From Suillus spraguei (taxonomy: Eukaryota > Basidiomycota > Agaricomycetes > Boletales > Suillaceae), in assembly GCA_016800925.1 (NCBI GenBank), contig JABCPU010000174.1:62001-126000 (forward strand): a DNA stretch of 64,000 nucleotides. Reading direction: 5' to 3'. The notes beneath the pieces are model-generated. The model was not told the origin of the DNA. It worked only from the letters and a program-made list of their open reading frames with translations, and did no database searches. Position 1 is the first letter of the stretch. Each line of letters begins with the position of its first letter. Made by a program: the position numbers and the translations under genes. Positions 33,722-45,840 of this stretch are shown in pieces.

Positions 33722-36700
33722 ATTGGAGAAACAAAGATTTGATGTATGTTTCTCCCGATGTATTGCTAAGGCTTGTACGTGCTGTAGGTGAAAGAAAAGA
33801 ACTTCATATTCCCATCACCCTTCACTTGTGTACACGCTTAAAATATGTCGACACCACCGCTGTCATTGATTCGGGCACAGCAGGAACGTTCATTTCTGAG
33901 GAGTTTGTGAAACTCCATCAAATCACATGACGAAAACTCAAAACACTGTTTCGAGTTACTACGGCAGATGGAACTCTTATCAAAGGAGGGCCGATCACGC
34001 ACTACTGTCTCCTAGTGGTCAAAATTGACGAACGAACCATGTATGGAAAATTCAATATCACTAAACTAGGACAAAGAGATCAAATCCTTCTGGGAATTCC
34101 GTGGTTACGCGCAATGAACCCGAGTATAGATTGGGCTGCTGAAACACTCGCCCTCCCTCAAACAACGAAATCTGATGAAATTGAAATTGATTTAGATACC
34201 GATCGGAAGAAGAACGGGCTGCCCCCGGCTTTCCATTACCATCCCAAGAAATGGCAAAATTCACAACTTCCGAGATCCTTCGTCACCTCTCCTATTAATG
34301 TTCCTGATGTTCCAGAAAACTCGGAACCTGAAGTACGAATGCCACGTACTACAAACCCCACTCCCCACGTACAACTGCCGCGAGCAGTATCACCGATTCC
34401 TCACGCAGAAAAGTGCAAGAATGAATCCGAGCCCGAGTATCGGACTGGACCAGAACCTATTGAGCAACGGCCAATAGAAGAACAGAAGTATGGGATAAGA
34501 AAAGCGGAAGAAGAAATCCCTGGACGAGATACAAATTACCGAAACTATCCAAGTTCTATGTTCCCCCGAAAACTCTTCAAACCCCTTCAGCTTCAATTGA
34601 AGAAATCCCCAATGAAGAAGAACCTGTGCCCTCATTAATCCCAACAGAGGATGATGATCAATTCAACACTATGCAAGACATCTGGCATGCACCAGAAGTA
34701 CGAGAGATTTCCTCTTACGAGCTTGGAGAAGGAGAATTCCTTGTGGAATACGATACAGATGGAGTTAGCATGAGAATCATCGAAGAAATATCCATGGATA
34801 CACCTCTCACCCACGATGGAACTTCCCGACTTGAACAACTCCCCAACTATTCCACAAACTCCCTTCCTCCTCCAAAATACAGTAATAAAGCTCAGGAATT
34901 CGCTATGGACGAGAAGGAGAAGAAGAAGAAATCCTTCGAAGAATTGGTCCCGGAATACTTGCACAACTTCGTGGACGTCTTTGCTAAAGATGGACTAAAC
35001 AAACTACCCCCTGAACACCCTGGTATTGATCATCGGATTGATACTAAAACCGGTTTTATTCCTCACATGTCTAAGGTTTACCCATTATCGGAGAAAGAAT
35101 GCACTGCCATCAAAATGTTTATCGATGAAAACATTGCAAAAGGCTTCATCTCAGAATCGAAGTCACCCCAAGCTAGTGGCTTCTTCTTTGTGGGAAAGAA
35201 GAGTGGAGAATTGCGTCCCTGTCAAGATTATTGCTACATCAATGATTGGACAGTCAAGGATGCCTATCCGCTCCCACTCTCTATCTCCCTTGTCGCACAT
35301 CTTCACAACACACAGTTCTTTACGAAAATGGATATCCGATCCGGGTATAACAATATTGCATCCATCCCAATGATCACTGGAAAGCAGCATTTACCACAGA
35401 ATTTGGCCTCTTCGAACCGAATGTCATGTTCTTTGGCCTCTGTAATTCCCCAGCAACTTTCCAAGTATACATGAATCGTACCTTCCAACAGGAAATCAAT
35501 GAAGGATGGATGGTTATCTACATGGACGATATCCTGATTTTCTCTACAACAATGGCAGAACACCGCGAACGAACCAGACGGGTATTGATGAAAATACGAA
35601 AGGCACATTTGTTCCTGAAACCGGAGAAATGCACCTTTGATGCAGAAGAAGTGGAATACCTTGGAATGATAATTTGCCCCGGACAAGTTGCTATGGATAC
35701 CGCCAAAACCAAGGGAATCGCCGAATGGCCAACACCGAAATCTGTAAAAGAAGTCTGGTCATTCCTCGTTTTTGCAACTTCTACCGCACATTCATTTCCC
35801 ACTACTCTGACATCGCCTGACCCCTTATCGAATTAACAAAGAAAGATAAGGCCTTTGATTGGTCAACCGAATGTATGGACACCTTCAAAGAACTGAAACG
35901 ACACTTCACATCCCAACCAGTACTCCGTAACCCTGATCCCTCCCGACAATTTGCTATTGCTACCGACGCTTCACTTGTAGCGACTGGTGGAGTTCTCTTG
36001 CAGACTGATGAGAATGGTGTTTATCACCCATGCACATATCTCTCACAGTCTTTGAACCCTGCAGAACGCAATTACCAAATCTTTGATCGGGAACTCCTTG
36101 CCGTAATCCAGGCATTGAATGAATGGCATCATTATCTTGAACGCAACCCGCAACCCGTCCTGGTATTCACCGACCACAAAAATCTTCTGTACTTTAGAAG
36201 TGCACAGAAGCTTACCCGTCGCCAAGCATGTTGGCAACTGATTTTGTCTATTTACGACATTGAACTGCATCACGTTGCAGGTACTAAATTGGCAGTACCT
36301 GATGCACTATCTCGCCGACCCGACTACGACTCCAGCAAAGACGATAATGAGGACCAGACCCTCCTCCCTGATGCTCTATTCGTTCGTCTTATTGACACTG
36401 ACCTGAAGGATGTTTTATGATCCTCTGACCCCCTTGATGACCCTGTCTTCAAGACTGCATCTGACGCCCTTGATGGCGTGTGTCTTCCCCCTATGAAGTC
36501 GGCACTCACCGATTGGAAAATTGAGGAGAACATCCTCTATTTTAAGAATTGTGCCTACATTCCACCAGCCCATCGTCCCGATATCCTGAAAAGGTATCAT
36601 GATCATCCCACCGTGGGACATCCTGGTAGATTCAAAACTGAAGAACTCGTCAAACAAGAAGCCTGGTGGCCCGCTATGGGCTCTTATATTCGGAAATACA

Positions 36701-37790
36701 TAGAAGGTTGCGCCCTTTGTCAGCAAATAAAAGCGGATACACATCCTGTTCGACCTCCGCTTGCCCCGATCCCCTCATCTGCGACTTGACCTTTCTCTCA
36801 GGTCTCTGTCAATCTTATCACTGACCTCCCCATTTCTGGAGGCTTTGACAGTATTATGGTCATGGTAGACCATGGCCTTATGAAGGGGGTAATTATTATC
36901 CCTTGTCTGAAAACCGTCACTTCCGAAGGCATTGCTAAACTATTCTTGAAACACGTCTACCGTCGATTTGGACTCCATGACAAAGTCATCTCGGATCGAG
37001 GCCCGCAATTCCTATCTCGCTTCTCCAAGGAGCTTGCCCGACTTCTCAACTACATCATCGCCCCATCTACGGCTTATCACCCTCAGACTGATGGTCAAAC
37101 TGAGAGGCTCAATCAAGAACTAGAAACATACTTGCGCATCTATTGCCACAATAATCCTGAAGATTGGGTAGAACATCTACCAATCGCCAAATTTTCCACA
37201 ACCACCGAAAACATGATGCAAGAAATGCATCACCTTTCTATCTAATGATGGGATACGAACCACGCACCATCCCTCACCTGATTCCTGACTCGTCCGTCCC
37301 TGCAGCAGAAGATCAAGTACGATCCCTGCAGCAATCGCCTGCCATAACATTGCAATGCAAACAATGGCCAAACGATCCCGAGGAGAGAAGTACACTCCAT
37401 GGAAGATCGGAGATAAGGTCTGGCTATCTGCTACTAATCTTAGACTCAAACTCCCATTGCAGAAACTTGTGCCAAAACGATACAGACCTTTCCCAATCAT
37501 CGATGTCTTATCGCCCATCACATTCACGCTCAAACTCCCTCCACAATGGAAAATTCATCCCACTTTCCATGCTTCTGTCTTATCATCCTATAGCGAAACA
37601 GATGTACATGGCCCGAACTTCCCCAAACCACCACCTGACATTATCGAAGAAGAAGAAGAATACAAAGTAGAAGCAATTCTTTCTCACAAAGGAACCGGCA
37701 TTCGCCGACACTATCTTGTTTCCTGGAAAGGATATTCATCGGAGATAATGAATGGCTCCCAGAGAAGAATTTGAAGAACTCCGCTTGAAT
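33700..37790 (+). pseudogene. Pol of B1: protease, RT, RNase H, integrase, chromodomain
   Basis: Protease IDSGTAGTFISEEF near 33866. RT with GELRPCQDYCYIND and an intact YMDDILIFST at 35519. RNase H: IATDASLVATGG (near 35950) and FDRELLAVIQALNEW. Integrase zinc finger HDHPTVGHPG...CALCQQ (near 36600-36725) and core with [26 protein letters not shown] and the [14 protein letters not shown] block. Chromodomain-like end EYKVEAILSHKGTG...YLVSWKGYSS near 37662-37740. Lesions: TGA at 33928, a frameshift near 34630, another near 35355, TGA at 35818-35820 (CGA in B2 at 30663), TGA at 36418 and 36787, and frameshifts near 37200 and 37740. Inactive as it stands. Confidence 0.9.
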
Positions 37791-37879
37791 TCTGAATGCT
37801 TATAAGAAGCAACACTCCCTTTGATTATTCTTTTAGTCAATCAAACCGCACAAACACTTGATCAACTAAACTTGTCGAA

Positions 37880-39361
37880 ATGAATTTCCCCACTGCTTAC
37901 ATTCACCCTGTCACTGAAGAAATGTACACCACCACTGACCATTATGCCGACCTCATCAGAAACATCGACAGAAACTCCTTCGTTGAAGCCACCCTCCTCT
38001 GCCCTGGACATGCAACCGAGATTGAAAAGATCCTTACCAGCAAGGATGCATTCATCACCATCCTCCTCACCAACATCATTCGCACAGCCGCCCTCATTGA
38101 AACCATATGCCACAACGTTCAAGATGACGCTATCCGTCAACAAATCTTACACTGCCAGAAACGTATTCGCTCTTACAGGCTGCTTCTCCTTCCCAATTCT
38201 TTTAAGGCTGATGTTGAGATGGCTATTCACATCATGGCCGAGCGTTGAGCAGGCGTGGCGAGGCCTCCCTCTCCGCAAAGAGATCCACTCCCAATTCCTG
38301 CTCCTTCCACCTGCGATTCGGGCACTCGTTCTAATATTGCTGCCCTTACTGGCTTACTCGCTGCTGTTCAAGAAGCCAATAACACAGCTGATGCCATCAT
38401 CGGGGAGCTTGAAGGGGCAACGGTCAACTCTAGAGAAGCAAGAGGACTGGTAGCTTGCTTAATTGATGCCATCCACCATTATGAAACACAACCTATGCCA
38501 TCGCCAATCAATACTACTGTCATACTCGATGAGGACACAGAACCTCCTCATCTATTCACTGAATGCCATGCCACACACGAAAAAGCGGTCATAAATAATG
38601 CATTACACCATGAGCTTGCTGAGATTATTGCGCTCGGGAATCATGTGATAAAAGAAGTAGATGATGAGTCCGTCGAAGTTAATGCACTCGGTCAACTGCT
38701 GAAAGACCTCCACATCCATCCCCCTATGATTGTTCCTCCCAATATCAACTCTATTATCCCCGTCCTTGTAGAAACCCTAGGGCCTACCACATCTTCAGAC
38801 CCAGACGAGTTAATTGCTGCAGCCGTCGTAACGCCAGCACCCTCCATTTACACCATCAATGATCATCAAATCGATGACATCCGCTCTAGCAACAAGCAAG
38901 CCCTTAGATGCATTACTCATAAACGAGGAAAGAAACGCACACATTCTACGAGCCCCCACCACCGCATGATTGCCCCAACTCCACTTCGAAAAGCACACTC
39001 CAACCCTGATAAAAACATGAAATGTCGCATCTGCGGGCTACTTGGTCATCATCAGAAGAATTGCATGGAGTACCAGTGCAGGGTCTGTCGATATTGGTCG
39101 CCCACCCACTTATCCATCTACTGTCCTCAATGAGTCAGAACTCCTCCATTCACTTTAACCTGGAAGGATGACAGGTTCTATGATGCACTTCGTTCTTGGG
39201 AACGACAGCTTGACGATGAACGGATTCGAGCAGTAGAAAGGCAGAATTCTAAACAATGTGCTGGTGCAGAAGAAGCCAAGTATATGAGGAGTGGATCATT
39301 CCTTGACGAAGACTACGAGTATAGCGACAATCCCATCTATTATGCTAATCAGGACGAGTAA
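37880..39361 (+). pseudogene. ORF3 of B1: post-pol sense ORF with CCHC zinc knuckle
   Basis: Separate ATG (MNFPTAYIHPVTEEMYTTTD) about 90 bp after pol, on the same strand. The frame stays open for about 493 codons except for TGA at 38246-38248 (CGA in the B2 copy) and TGA at 39131-39133. Helical N-terminal region (DLIRNIDRNSFVEATLLCPG, ILHCQKRIRSYRLLLLPN), a proline-rich hinge, an acidic middle, and near the C-terminus a canonical knuckle CRICGLLGHHQKNC followed by CRVCRYWSPTHLSIYC. It then continues TWKDDRFYDALRSWERQLDDE to the TAA at 39359-39361. A divergent relative exists at 45907-48013. The function is unknown; nucleic-acid binding is inferred from the knuckle. Confidence 0.75.
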
Positions 39362-39377
39362 AGTCGGTGACTTTACA

Positions 39378-39393
39378 TGTAAAAAGGGGGTAA
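39378..39393 (+). promoter_or_regulatory. Polypurine tract of B1
   Basis: GTAAAAAGGGGGTAA immediately precedes the 3' LTR; B2 has the same arrangement before 43137. This is the expected plus-strand priming site for reverse transcription. Confidence 0.8.
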
Positions 39394-39869
39394 TGTTACA
39401 GTCGTACATACCCCTATTCATTTTCTCATCTCCTTTACTTTGTATATTACGTAATGTGACTCTGACTCATATGCTCAATGCATCTGTACTATAGTTGCCT
39501 TCCTTCTTTGGATACGCACATACGTTCTCACGTCTCTTTTGGTCTGTGCGCACATATTGGCTTATTTAAGCACGTTGTACTATGCTTGTATACTTTACTT
39601 TAATCTTACTGGGTTTTACCTGGAACGTCCTTCACTTAGGTCTCCAACCTAAGTTGTCTTGAATCGTCTCTAAGTCTAAGCACTCCTTAGCCTTAGTCTC
39701 TATTCTCGTAAAGAACCTCTTAGACTTGTCTTTGAGGCTGAACCTTTGATAGTACTCGGAACGCATTCCGTGTACCTTCACCTTGTCCTCTTCTGGACAT
39801 TGTAGAACTTCCCAGCAGACCATCTGTGTCTTTTCACTGTCGCTGGTGACGCCATCCCAGTTCGTAACA
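39394..39869 (+). mobile_element. 3' LTR of B1, family C (476 bp)
   Basis: TGTTACAGTCGTACA to CAGTTCGTAACA, followed by the target duplication ATCCG (39870-39874). It retains more CpGs than the 5' LTR at several of the differing sites. Confidence 0.94.
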
Positions 39870-41610
39870 ATCCGCGCATTAAACGAATGGTGTTACTATC
39901 TTGAAGGGAGCGCCCATACTGTCCTCATCTTCACTGATCACAAAAACCTTCTGTACTTCTGTACTGCACAGAAGTTAACTCGACGACAAGCTCGCTGGCA
40001 ATTGACGCTGTCACTCTTTGACATTGAACTACATCATGTTGCAGGCACTAAACTAACTGCTCCAGATGCTCTCTCACGTCGCCCAGATCATGATGATGGT
40101 TCTCGTGATAATGAAGATGCTGTGCTTCTTCCTGATTCCCTGTTTGTCCAGCTTATCGATAATGATCTACTTGATATATTGGCTACTTCTGATCCATTGG
40201 ACGACCCTGTATTCAAAACGGCATCGGATGCACTAGACGGTGTTTGTCTTCCTCCCATGAAGTCGGCCTTGTCCAATTGGAAGATTGATCATGACGTACT
40301 CTATTTCAAGAACTGCGCTTACATTCCTCCTGTTCATCGCGCTGCTATCCTCAATTGCTATCATGATCATATCACTGCTGGTCATCCTGGCCATTTCAAG
40401 ACTGAAGAACTTGTTAAACAGGAAGCTTGGTGGCCCTCTATGGGTGCCTATATCCATAAATACGTCGAGGGTTGTGCCCTTTGTCAGCAAATGAAGGCGG
40501 ACACCCATCCGGTCCGCCCTCCCCTTGTGCCCATTCCTTCCTCCGCTACCCGCCCTTTTTTGCACATCTCCGTTGATTTGATCACCGACCTCCCCATGTC
40601 AGGAGGCTTTGATAGTATCATGGTCATGGTGGACCATGGCCTTATGAAGGGGGTAATTATTATCCCTTGCCTTAAAACCATCACTTCCGAAGGCGTTGCC
40701 AAGTTATTTTTGAAGCATGTCTATCGCCGATTTGGACTCCATGACAAAGTCATCTCCAATCATGGCCCGCAGTTCCTATCTCGTTTCTCAAAGGAACTTG
40801 CCCGACTTCTCGACTATGCCATCGCCCCATCTACGGCTTACCACCCCCAGACTGATGGTCAGACTGAGCGGCTCAATCAAGAATTAGAAACATATTTGCG
40901 TATCTACTGCCGCAACAACCCTGGAGATTGGATAGAACATCTCCCTATTGCTGAGTTCATTCACAATCATCGAAAACACGATGCCCAAAACGCCTCACCA
41001 TTCTTTCTCATGATGGGATATGAACCCCGCACCATCCCCCATTTAATCCCTGATTCTACCATACCAGCAGCAGAAGATCTGAGAAGAAGCCATTGCATGC
41101 CACAATATTGCTATGCAAACAATGGCAGAATGATCCCGAGGAGATAAGTACCAACCATGGAAGATTGGAGATAAGGTTTGGCTATCTGCTGCTAATCTTA
41201 GACTCAAACTCCCATCGCAAAAACTTGCACCAAAGCGATACGGACCTTTCCCAATCACTAATGTCTTATCGCCTATCACATTCACGCACAAACTCCCTCC
41301 ACAATGGAAAATTCACCCCACTTTCCATGCTTCTGTGTTATCGTCCTATAGCAAAACTGACGTACATGGCCTGAACTTCCTCGAACCACCACCTGATATC
41401 ATTGAAGAAGAAGAAGAATATGAAGTAGAAGCAATTCTTTCCCATAAAGGAACCGGCAATCGCCAATGCTATCTTGTCTCTTGGAAAGGATATTCATGAG
41501 GAGATAATGAATGGATCCCTGAAAAGAACTTAGCAAACTCCGCACGAATTCTGACTGCTTATAAGAAACGACACGCCATTGGAATTCAAACTAGACCCAT
41601 AAAACATTTG
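39870..41610 (+). pseudogene. Pol C-terminal half: RNase H remainder, integrase, chromodomain (element B2)
   Basis: Continues the RNase H broken at 30955 (RALNEWCYYLEGSAHTVLIF). Then come the integrase zinc finger (HDHITAGHPGHFK...CALCQQMK), core with VDLITDLPMSGG and the [16 protein letters not shown] block, open to about 41085, where a frameshift occurs. The rest encodes KIGDKVWLSAANLRLKLP and a chromodomain-like end (EYEVEAILSHKGTG...YLVSWKGYS, then TGA, then GDNEWIPEKNL). An apparent ORF start at 39783 lies inside the B1 LTR and is artefactual. Confidence 0.88.
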
Positions 41611-41612
41611 AC

Positions 41613-43104
41613 ATGACTTCCTTTGCAAACGCCTCTTTCCCTACCACTTACATTCATCCCATTACTGAAGAAACTTATACCACCACCGACCACTATGCTG
41701 ACCTCATCAGAAACATCGACAGAAACTCCTTCGTCGAAGCCGCCCTCCTCTGTCCTGGACATGCAACCAAGATTGAAAAGATCCTTAAGATGTGTTCGTC
41801 ACCATCCTCCTCACCAACATCATCTGCACAGCCCCCTCATCGAAACTCTATGCCATGACATTCAAGATGATGCTATCCATCAGCGAATCCTACACTGCCA
41901 GAAATGTATTTGCTCTTACAGGCTGCTTCTCCTTCCCAATTCTTTTAAGGCTGATGTTGAGACGGCTATTCACATCGTGGCTGAGCGTCGAGCAGGCGTG
42001 GCTAGACCTCCCTCTCTGCAAAGAGATCCACTCCCAATTCCTGCTCCTCCCACCTGTGATTCGGGCACTCGTTCTAATATCGCTGCCCTTACTGGCTTAC
42101 TTGCTGCTGTTCAGGAAGCCAATAACACAGCTGACGCCATCATTGGAGAACTTGAAGGGGCAACGGTCGATTCCAGAGAAGCGAGAGGATTGGTAGCTTG
42201 CTTAATTGATGCCATCCACCATTATGAAACGCAACCCACGCCATCCCCAATTGATACTACCACCATACTTGATGAGGACACAGAACCTCCTCATCTGTTT
42301 ACCAAATGCCGTGCCACACATGAAAAAGCAGTCATAACTAAAGCACTACATAACGAGCTTGCTGAGATGATCGCGCTCGGGAATTGTGTGACAAAAGAAC
42401 TAGATAACAAGTCTGTCGAAGTTACTGCGCTCGGCCAACAGCTGAAAGAACTTCACATCCATCCCCCCATGGTCGTCCCTCATACCTTCGACTCTACCAT
42501 TCCCATCCTCATAGAAGCTTTAGGGCCTACAACCTCCTCAGACCCAGACGAATTGCTAGCTGCAGCCGTCATGACACCAGCGCCCTCTATTTACACTATC
42601 GATGACAATCAGATCGACGACATTCGCTCCAGCAACGAACGAGCCCTTAGATGCATTACTTGCAAACAAGGAAAGAAACACACATGTTCTATGAGTCCCC
42701 ATCACTGCATCGCCGCCCCAACTCCACTGCGGAAGGCGAACTCCAACCCTGATGAAAACATGAAATGTCGCGTCTGCGGACTACTTGGGCATCGTCAAAA
42801 GAATTGCGTGGAGTACCAATGCGGGGTTTGTTGATATTGGTCGCCGACCCACTTATCCATCTATTGTCCTCAATGAGTCGGAGCTCCCCCCTTCACCTTA
42901 ACCTGGAAGGATAATGGATTCTACAATGTGCTTCGTTCTTGGGAACGACAGCTTGATGATGAACGTACTTGGGGAGCAGCTAGAAGGGACTCTAAATGAT
43001 GTGCTGGCACTGAAGAAGTGGCGTATATGATGAGTGGTTCAGTTCTTGACGAAGATTACAAGTTCAGTGATGATCCTATCTATTATGCGAATACTGATGA
43101 GTAA
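41613..43104 (+). pseudogene. ORF3 of B2: post-pol ORF with CCHC knuckle
   Basis: Begins MTSFANASFPTTYIHPITEE. An 8-bp deletion near 41790 shifts frame. The downstream part matches B1 ORF3, including the knuckle CRVCGLLGHRQKNC. CGA survives at 41989-41991 where B1 has TGA, while TGA at 42832-42834 replaces B1's CGA (39089-39091). A tail homologous to TLTWKD...DIEPVY-type acidic sequence continues to the stop at 43102-43104, with further stops. Confidence 0.72.
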
Positions 43105-43136
43105 AGTCAGTGACTTTACGTGTAAAACGGGGGTAA

Positions 43137-43608
43137 TGTTACAATCATATGTGCCCCTATTCATTTTCTCTTTCGACTCTATCTTGTATATTATGTAACA
43201 CAATTCCGACTCATATACTCAATGCATCTGTACTATAGTGGCCTTCCTTCTTTGGATACGCACTTACATTCTCACGTCTCTCTTGGTCCATGCGCACATA
43301 TTGGCTTATTTAAGCACATTGTATTATGCTTGTATACTTCACTTTAATCTTACTGGGTTTTACCTGGAATATCCTTCGCTTAGGTCTCCAACCTAAGTCG
43401 TCTGAATCATCTCTAAGTCTAAGCACTCCTTAGCCTTAGTCTCTATTCTACTGATCATCTTAGAGTTGCGACTCTTTGATCGAACCCTCAGTCCTACACA
43501 GAACACTTCCTAGTGGTAGTCCTCGTTCTCCTTTGAATATAGTTGAACCTCCCAGCAGACTGGCTGTGTCTTATCACTGTCGCTGGTGACGCCACCCCAG
43601 TTCATAAC
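43137..43608 (+). mobile_element. 3' LTR of B2, family C, with truncated last base
   Basis: TGTTACAATCATATG to CAGTTCATAAC, preceded by a purine tract. The terminal A is missing and a family D LTR fragment begins at once, so the element's right flank is lost. Confidence 0.88.
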
Positions 43609-44112
43609 TCCTTGCTCCTTGCTCCTTGCTCCTTGCTCCTCTGCTCCTCCACCCCTTGTCCTCCAAACCTTCTATCTCTGGACCTCTGGTCATATCCTAT
43701 CCTATCCTTGACCTCCTGTGGATCATCTTTCACCCTGGAGCTTCGCTCCTATCCTGCCCTGGACTTCGTCTGGCAGTCCATCCTCCATTCCATTCTACTT
43801 GGGACTCATCCCAGTAGTCTTACCCTTGTTCTCTGTTCCTCCAGAAATAGTTCCAGCGTGTTTCCCATGCTCCTCCAGTAGTCCATCGGTGCTCTTCTAA
43901 GCAGTCTAGTCCTAGAGTTCCTCTGGAGTTCCCCTCCGGACTTCACTGGAACTCCCCTTTGGACTTATACAAAATTAGGGGCACATACTCATATAAGGGG
44001 CACAGCACACGAGCTGAGGCCAAGCCCCCTTGAATTAGTTATGACCCTCCAGTATGACCCCCATGCTGAGCTGGAACTTCTTAGCAGCCTCCGATTTGGC
44101 ATGACCATAACA
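43609..44112 (-). mobile_element. LTR fragment, family D (minus orientation)
   Basis: Matches the first part of the LTR at 31925-33248 in reverse: a (TCCTTGC)n/(GGAGC)n-type run, the CAGC(A)CACGAGCTGAGGCC block near 44010, and the end CATGACCATAACA. The rest of the LTR is missing. Confidence 0.7.
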
Positions 44113-45082
44113 GTATGATATATGACAGTTTGAGAGGAAAATAGGCAGCATGGGCACAAAATACATACAGAGGTCATTGATCCTTCCTTACTCTATTCTC
44201 GCCAAGCTCAGGAAAGCTGGACTTTAATAGTATCATTCACCCTATTATTTTAGATAATATATTGTACATAGCATATATAACTATATATCTCCCAGTTCAT
44301 CAATCAGATGGAACTCATATATCATAGCTCAGTGGGTACAATACATATGCCATGTACTACTACTTGCTGCCTGACCAATATTAGTCACATCAGGTCACAT
44401 GATGTCACAAGGTGTCACAGGTTGGTTGGTTGTGCAAGAGCCCTATCTTACAAACTGACATATATGCCATCAGCAAACTACTAATTTCATCACAAGTGGG
44501 TGTCACAACTATCACAAGGTGTCACAAGACATCACAGGTCTTACAAACTCAACAGACATATAATTAAATATTATACCACCATTATCACTGATGTCTACAG
44601 ATAATACAAACTGACATATATATGTGGGTTTTATTAAGCTACTATAACTAGAATTTGTGTAGTAGTAAATAGAATATGTAAAGTTGTATTGAATGAATGA
44701 ACGGTGGAATTTTTGCATTTTTGAACATGTGACATTGCTTTGGCATACATTGTTATTATTGTTACACCATATTAATAGTCTTGTGGCTTAGTGGTAAGAA
44801 CACTGCACTTGTAACTGCTGAGGTCTTAGGTTTAATTCCTGCCAACTGCAAATTATAATGTGTGAAAGTGATCACGTGATGTGACATGCAGTGTGATGAT
44901 ACTGTTTTGCCATTTCTCCTCTGAAACCCCACAAGCTTGTACAGTTTGTGGCTGCTTGTACAGGCTTGCACAGCAGGGACTTAGCTGTGAGTTTGTTGAG
45001 CCTGTACAAGTTTGTACAACTCTGTACAGGCTCTAAGTAGTTTGCTGATATAAAGAACTTGCATGACTTCTTGATTACTTCA
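44113..45082. other. AT-rich, almost CpG-free sequence without recognisable genes
   Basis: Only about three CpG dinucleotides occur in 970 bp. It contains repeated short words (GTCACAAGGTGTCACA near 44400-44530; GTACAAG/GTACAGG near 44940-45030) and a tRNA-like segment at 44778-44850. It is presumably very old decayed repeat DNA. Confidence 0.5.
44778..44850 (+). pseudogene. Degenerate tRNA-Thr(TGT)-like sequence (tRNA relic or SINE head)
   Basis: Contains an A-box-like TGGCTTAGTGGTAAGA, an anticodon region CACTTGTAACTG with TGT, GAGGTC in the variable position and a B-box-like GGTTTAATTCC. The acceptor ends do not pair and the anticodon stem needs an extra loop base, so it is not a working tRNA gene. 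Confidence 0.4.
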
Positions 45083-45840
45083 TTGTGCCTTCCACCACCT
45101 ATCACACCCTCAAACCAATGGACAAACATAATGACTTAACCAGGAACTTGAAACATAACTGCAGATCTACTGCTGTAACAACCCAGAAGAATGGGTTGAG
45201 CACCTTCCTATCACAGAATTTGTTCATAACCATTGAAAACACAATGCCTGAAATGCATTACCTTTCTTCATCATGATGGGTTATGAACTGAAACTCCTCC
45301 CTCATATTCTACCTGATTTTACTGTCCCTGCTGTGGAAGAAAGGGTTCAGACATTGCAAAAGATAAGGGAAGAAGCCATTGCCTGCCATAATCTTGCAAT
45401 GCAACAAATGGCTGAACAATCCTTCAGGCAGAAGTACAAACCATGGAAAGTCTGTGATAAGGTTTGGTTATCTGCAACTAATCTTAGAACCACATTACTA
45501 TCAAAGAAGCTTGCACCAAAAAGATATGGACCATTTTCAATTATTGCAGTACTATCCCCAATCACCCTCACACTCCAATTACCACTGCAACAGAAGATTC
45601 ACCCCACATTCCACACTTCTGAATTATCCTCCTATACTGAGACCAATATACATGGTCCAAACTTCTTGAAACTACTGCCTGATATAGTAGAATAAGAAGA
45701 ATATGAAGCCAAAGCCATCCTTTCTCACCAAGGAACCAGCAAGCACCAATGCTATCTCATGTCATGGAAGGGGTATTCATTGGCAAGTAACAAATGGTTA
45801 CCCAAAGTAAACTTAGAACATTTACAAGAATTTTTGGATG
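45083..45840 (+). pseudogene. Integrase C-terminus and chromodomain relic (element B3)
   Basis: Starts at sequence equivalent to the HPQTDGQT block, then MMGYELKLLPHILPDFTVP, KVCDKVWLSATNLRTTLL, APKRYGPFSIIAVLSPITL, IHPTFHTSELSSY and a remnant of the chromodomain with the WKGYS-equivalent region, ending in stops. It lines up with 37080-37790 of B1. Multiple frameshifts and stops are present. Confidence 0.8.

Larger units (their letters stand above)
30956..39869 (+). mobile_element. Ty3/gypsy chromovirus element B1 (8,914 bp), full-length, nested in B2
   Basis: Two 476-bp LTRs (30956-31431 and 39394-39869), target duplication ATCCG on both sides, gag, pol, a third ORF and a purine tract in the canonical order. 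Gag is split by a 1.3-kb solo LTR. Protein-coding lesions exist, but the architecture is complete, so B1 is the youngest full-length element in the window. Confidence 0.95.
28037..43608 (+). mobile_element. Ty3/gypsy element B2 (outer, 5'-truncated), split by element B1
   Basis: B2 comprises 28037-30955 and 39870-43608. Its gag begins mid-protein at the junction with the family A LTR, so its 5' LTR and gag start are lost. Pol breaks within RNase H at the B1 insertion and resumes after it; the target duplication ATCCG (30951-30955 and 39870-39874) shows that the two halves were once one. The 3' end has the third ORF, a purine tract (AAAACGGGGGTAA) and a 3' LTR at 43137-43608. Confidence 0.88.

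Noticed and set aside
37880..39361. Envelope gene for the post-pol ORF
   Set aside because: No signal peptide, transmembrane segment or fusion-like region; it has zinc knuckles instead.
39783..39869. ATG at 39783 as the start of a 454-codon protein
   Set aside because: The first codons lie in the B1 3' LTR; the real pol sequence begins after the target duplication at 39870 and continues from 30955.
44778..44850. A functional tRNA-Thr gene
   Set aside because: Acceptor stem does not pair, and both the anticodon stem and the B box deviate; listed only as a relic.
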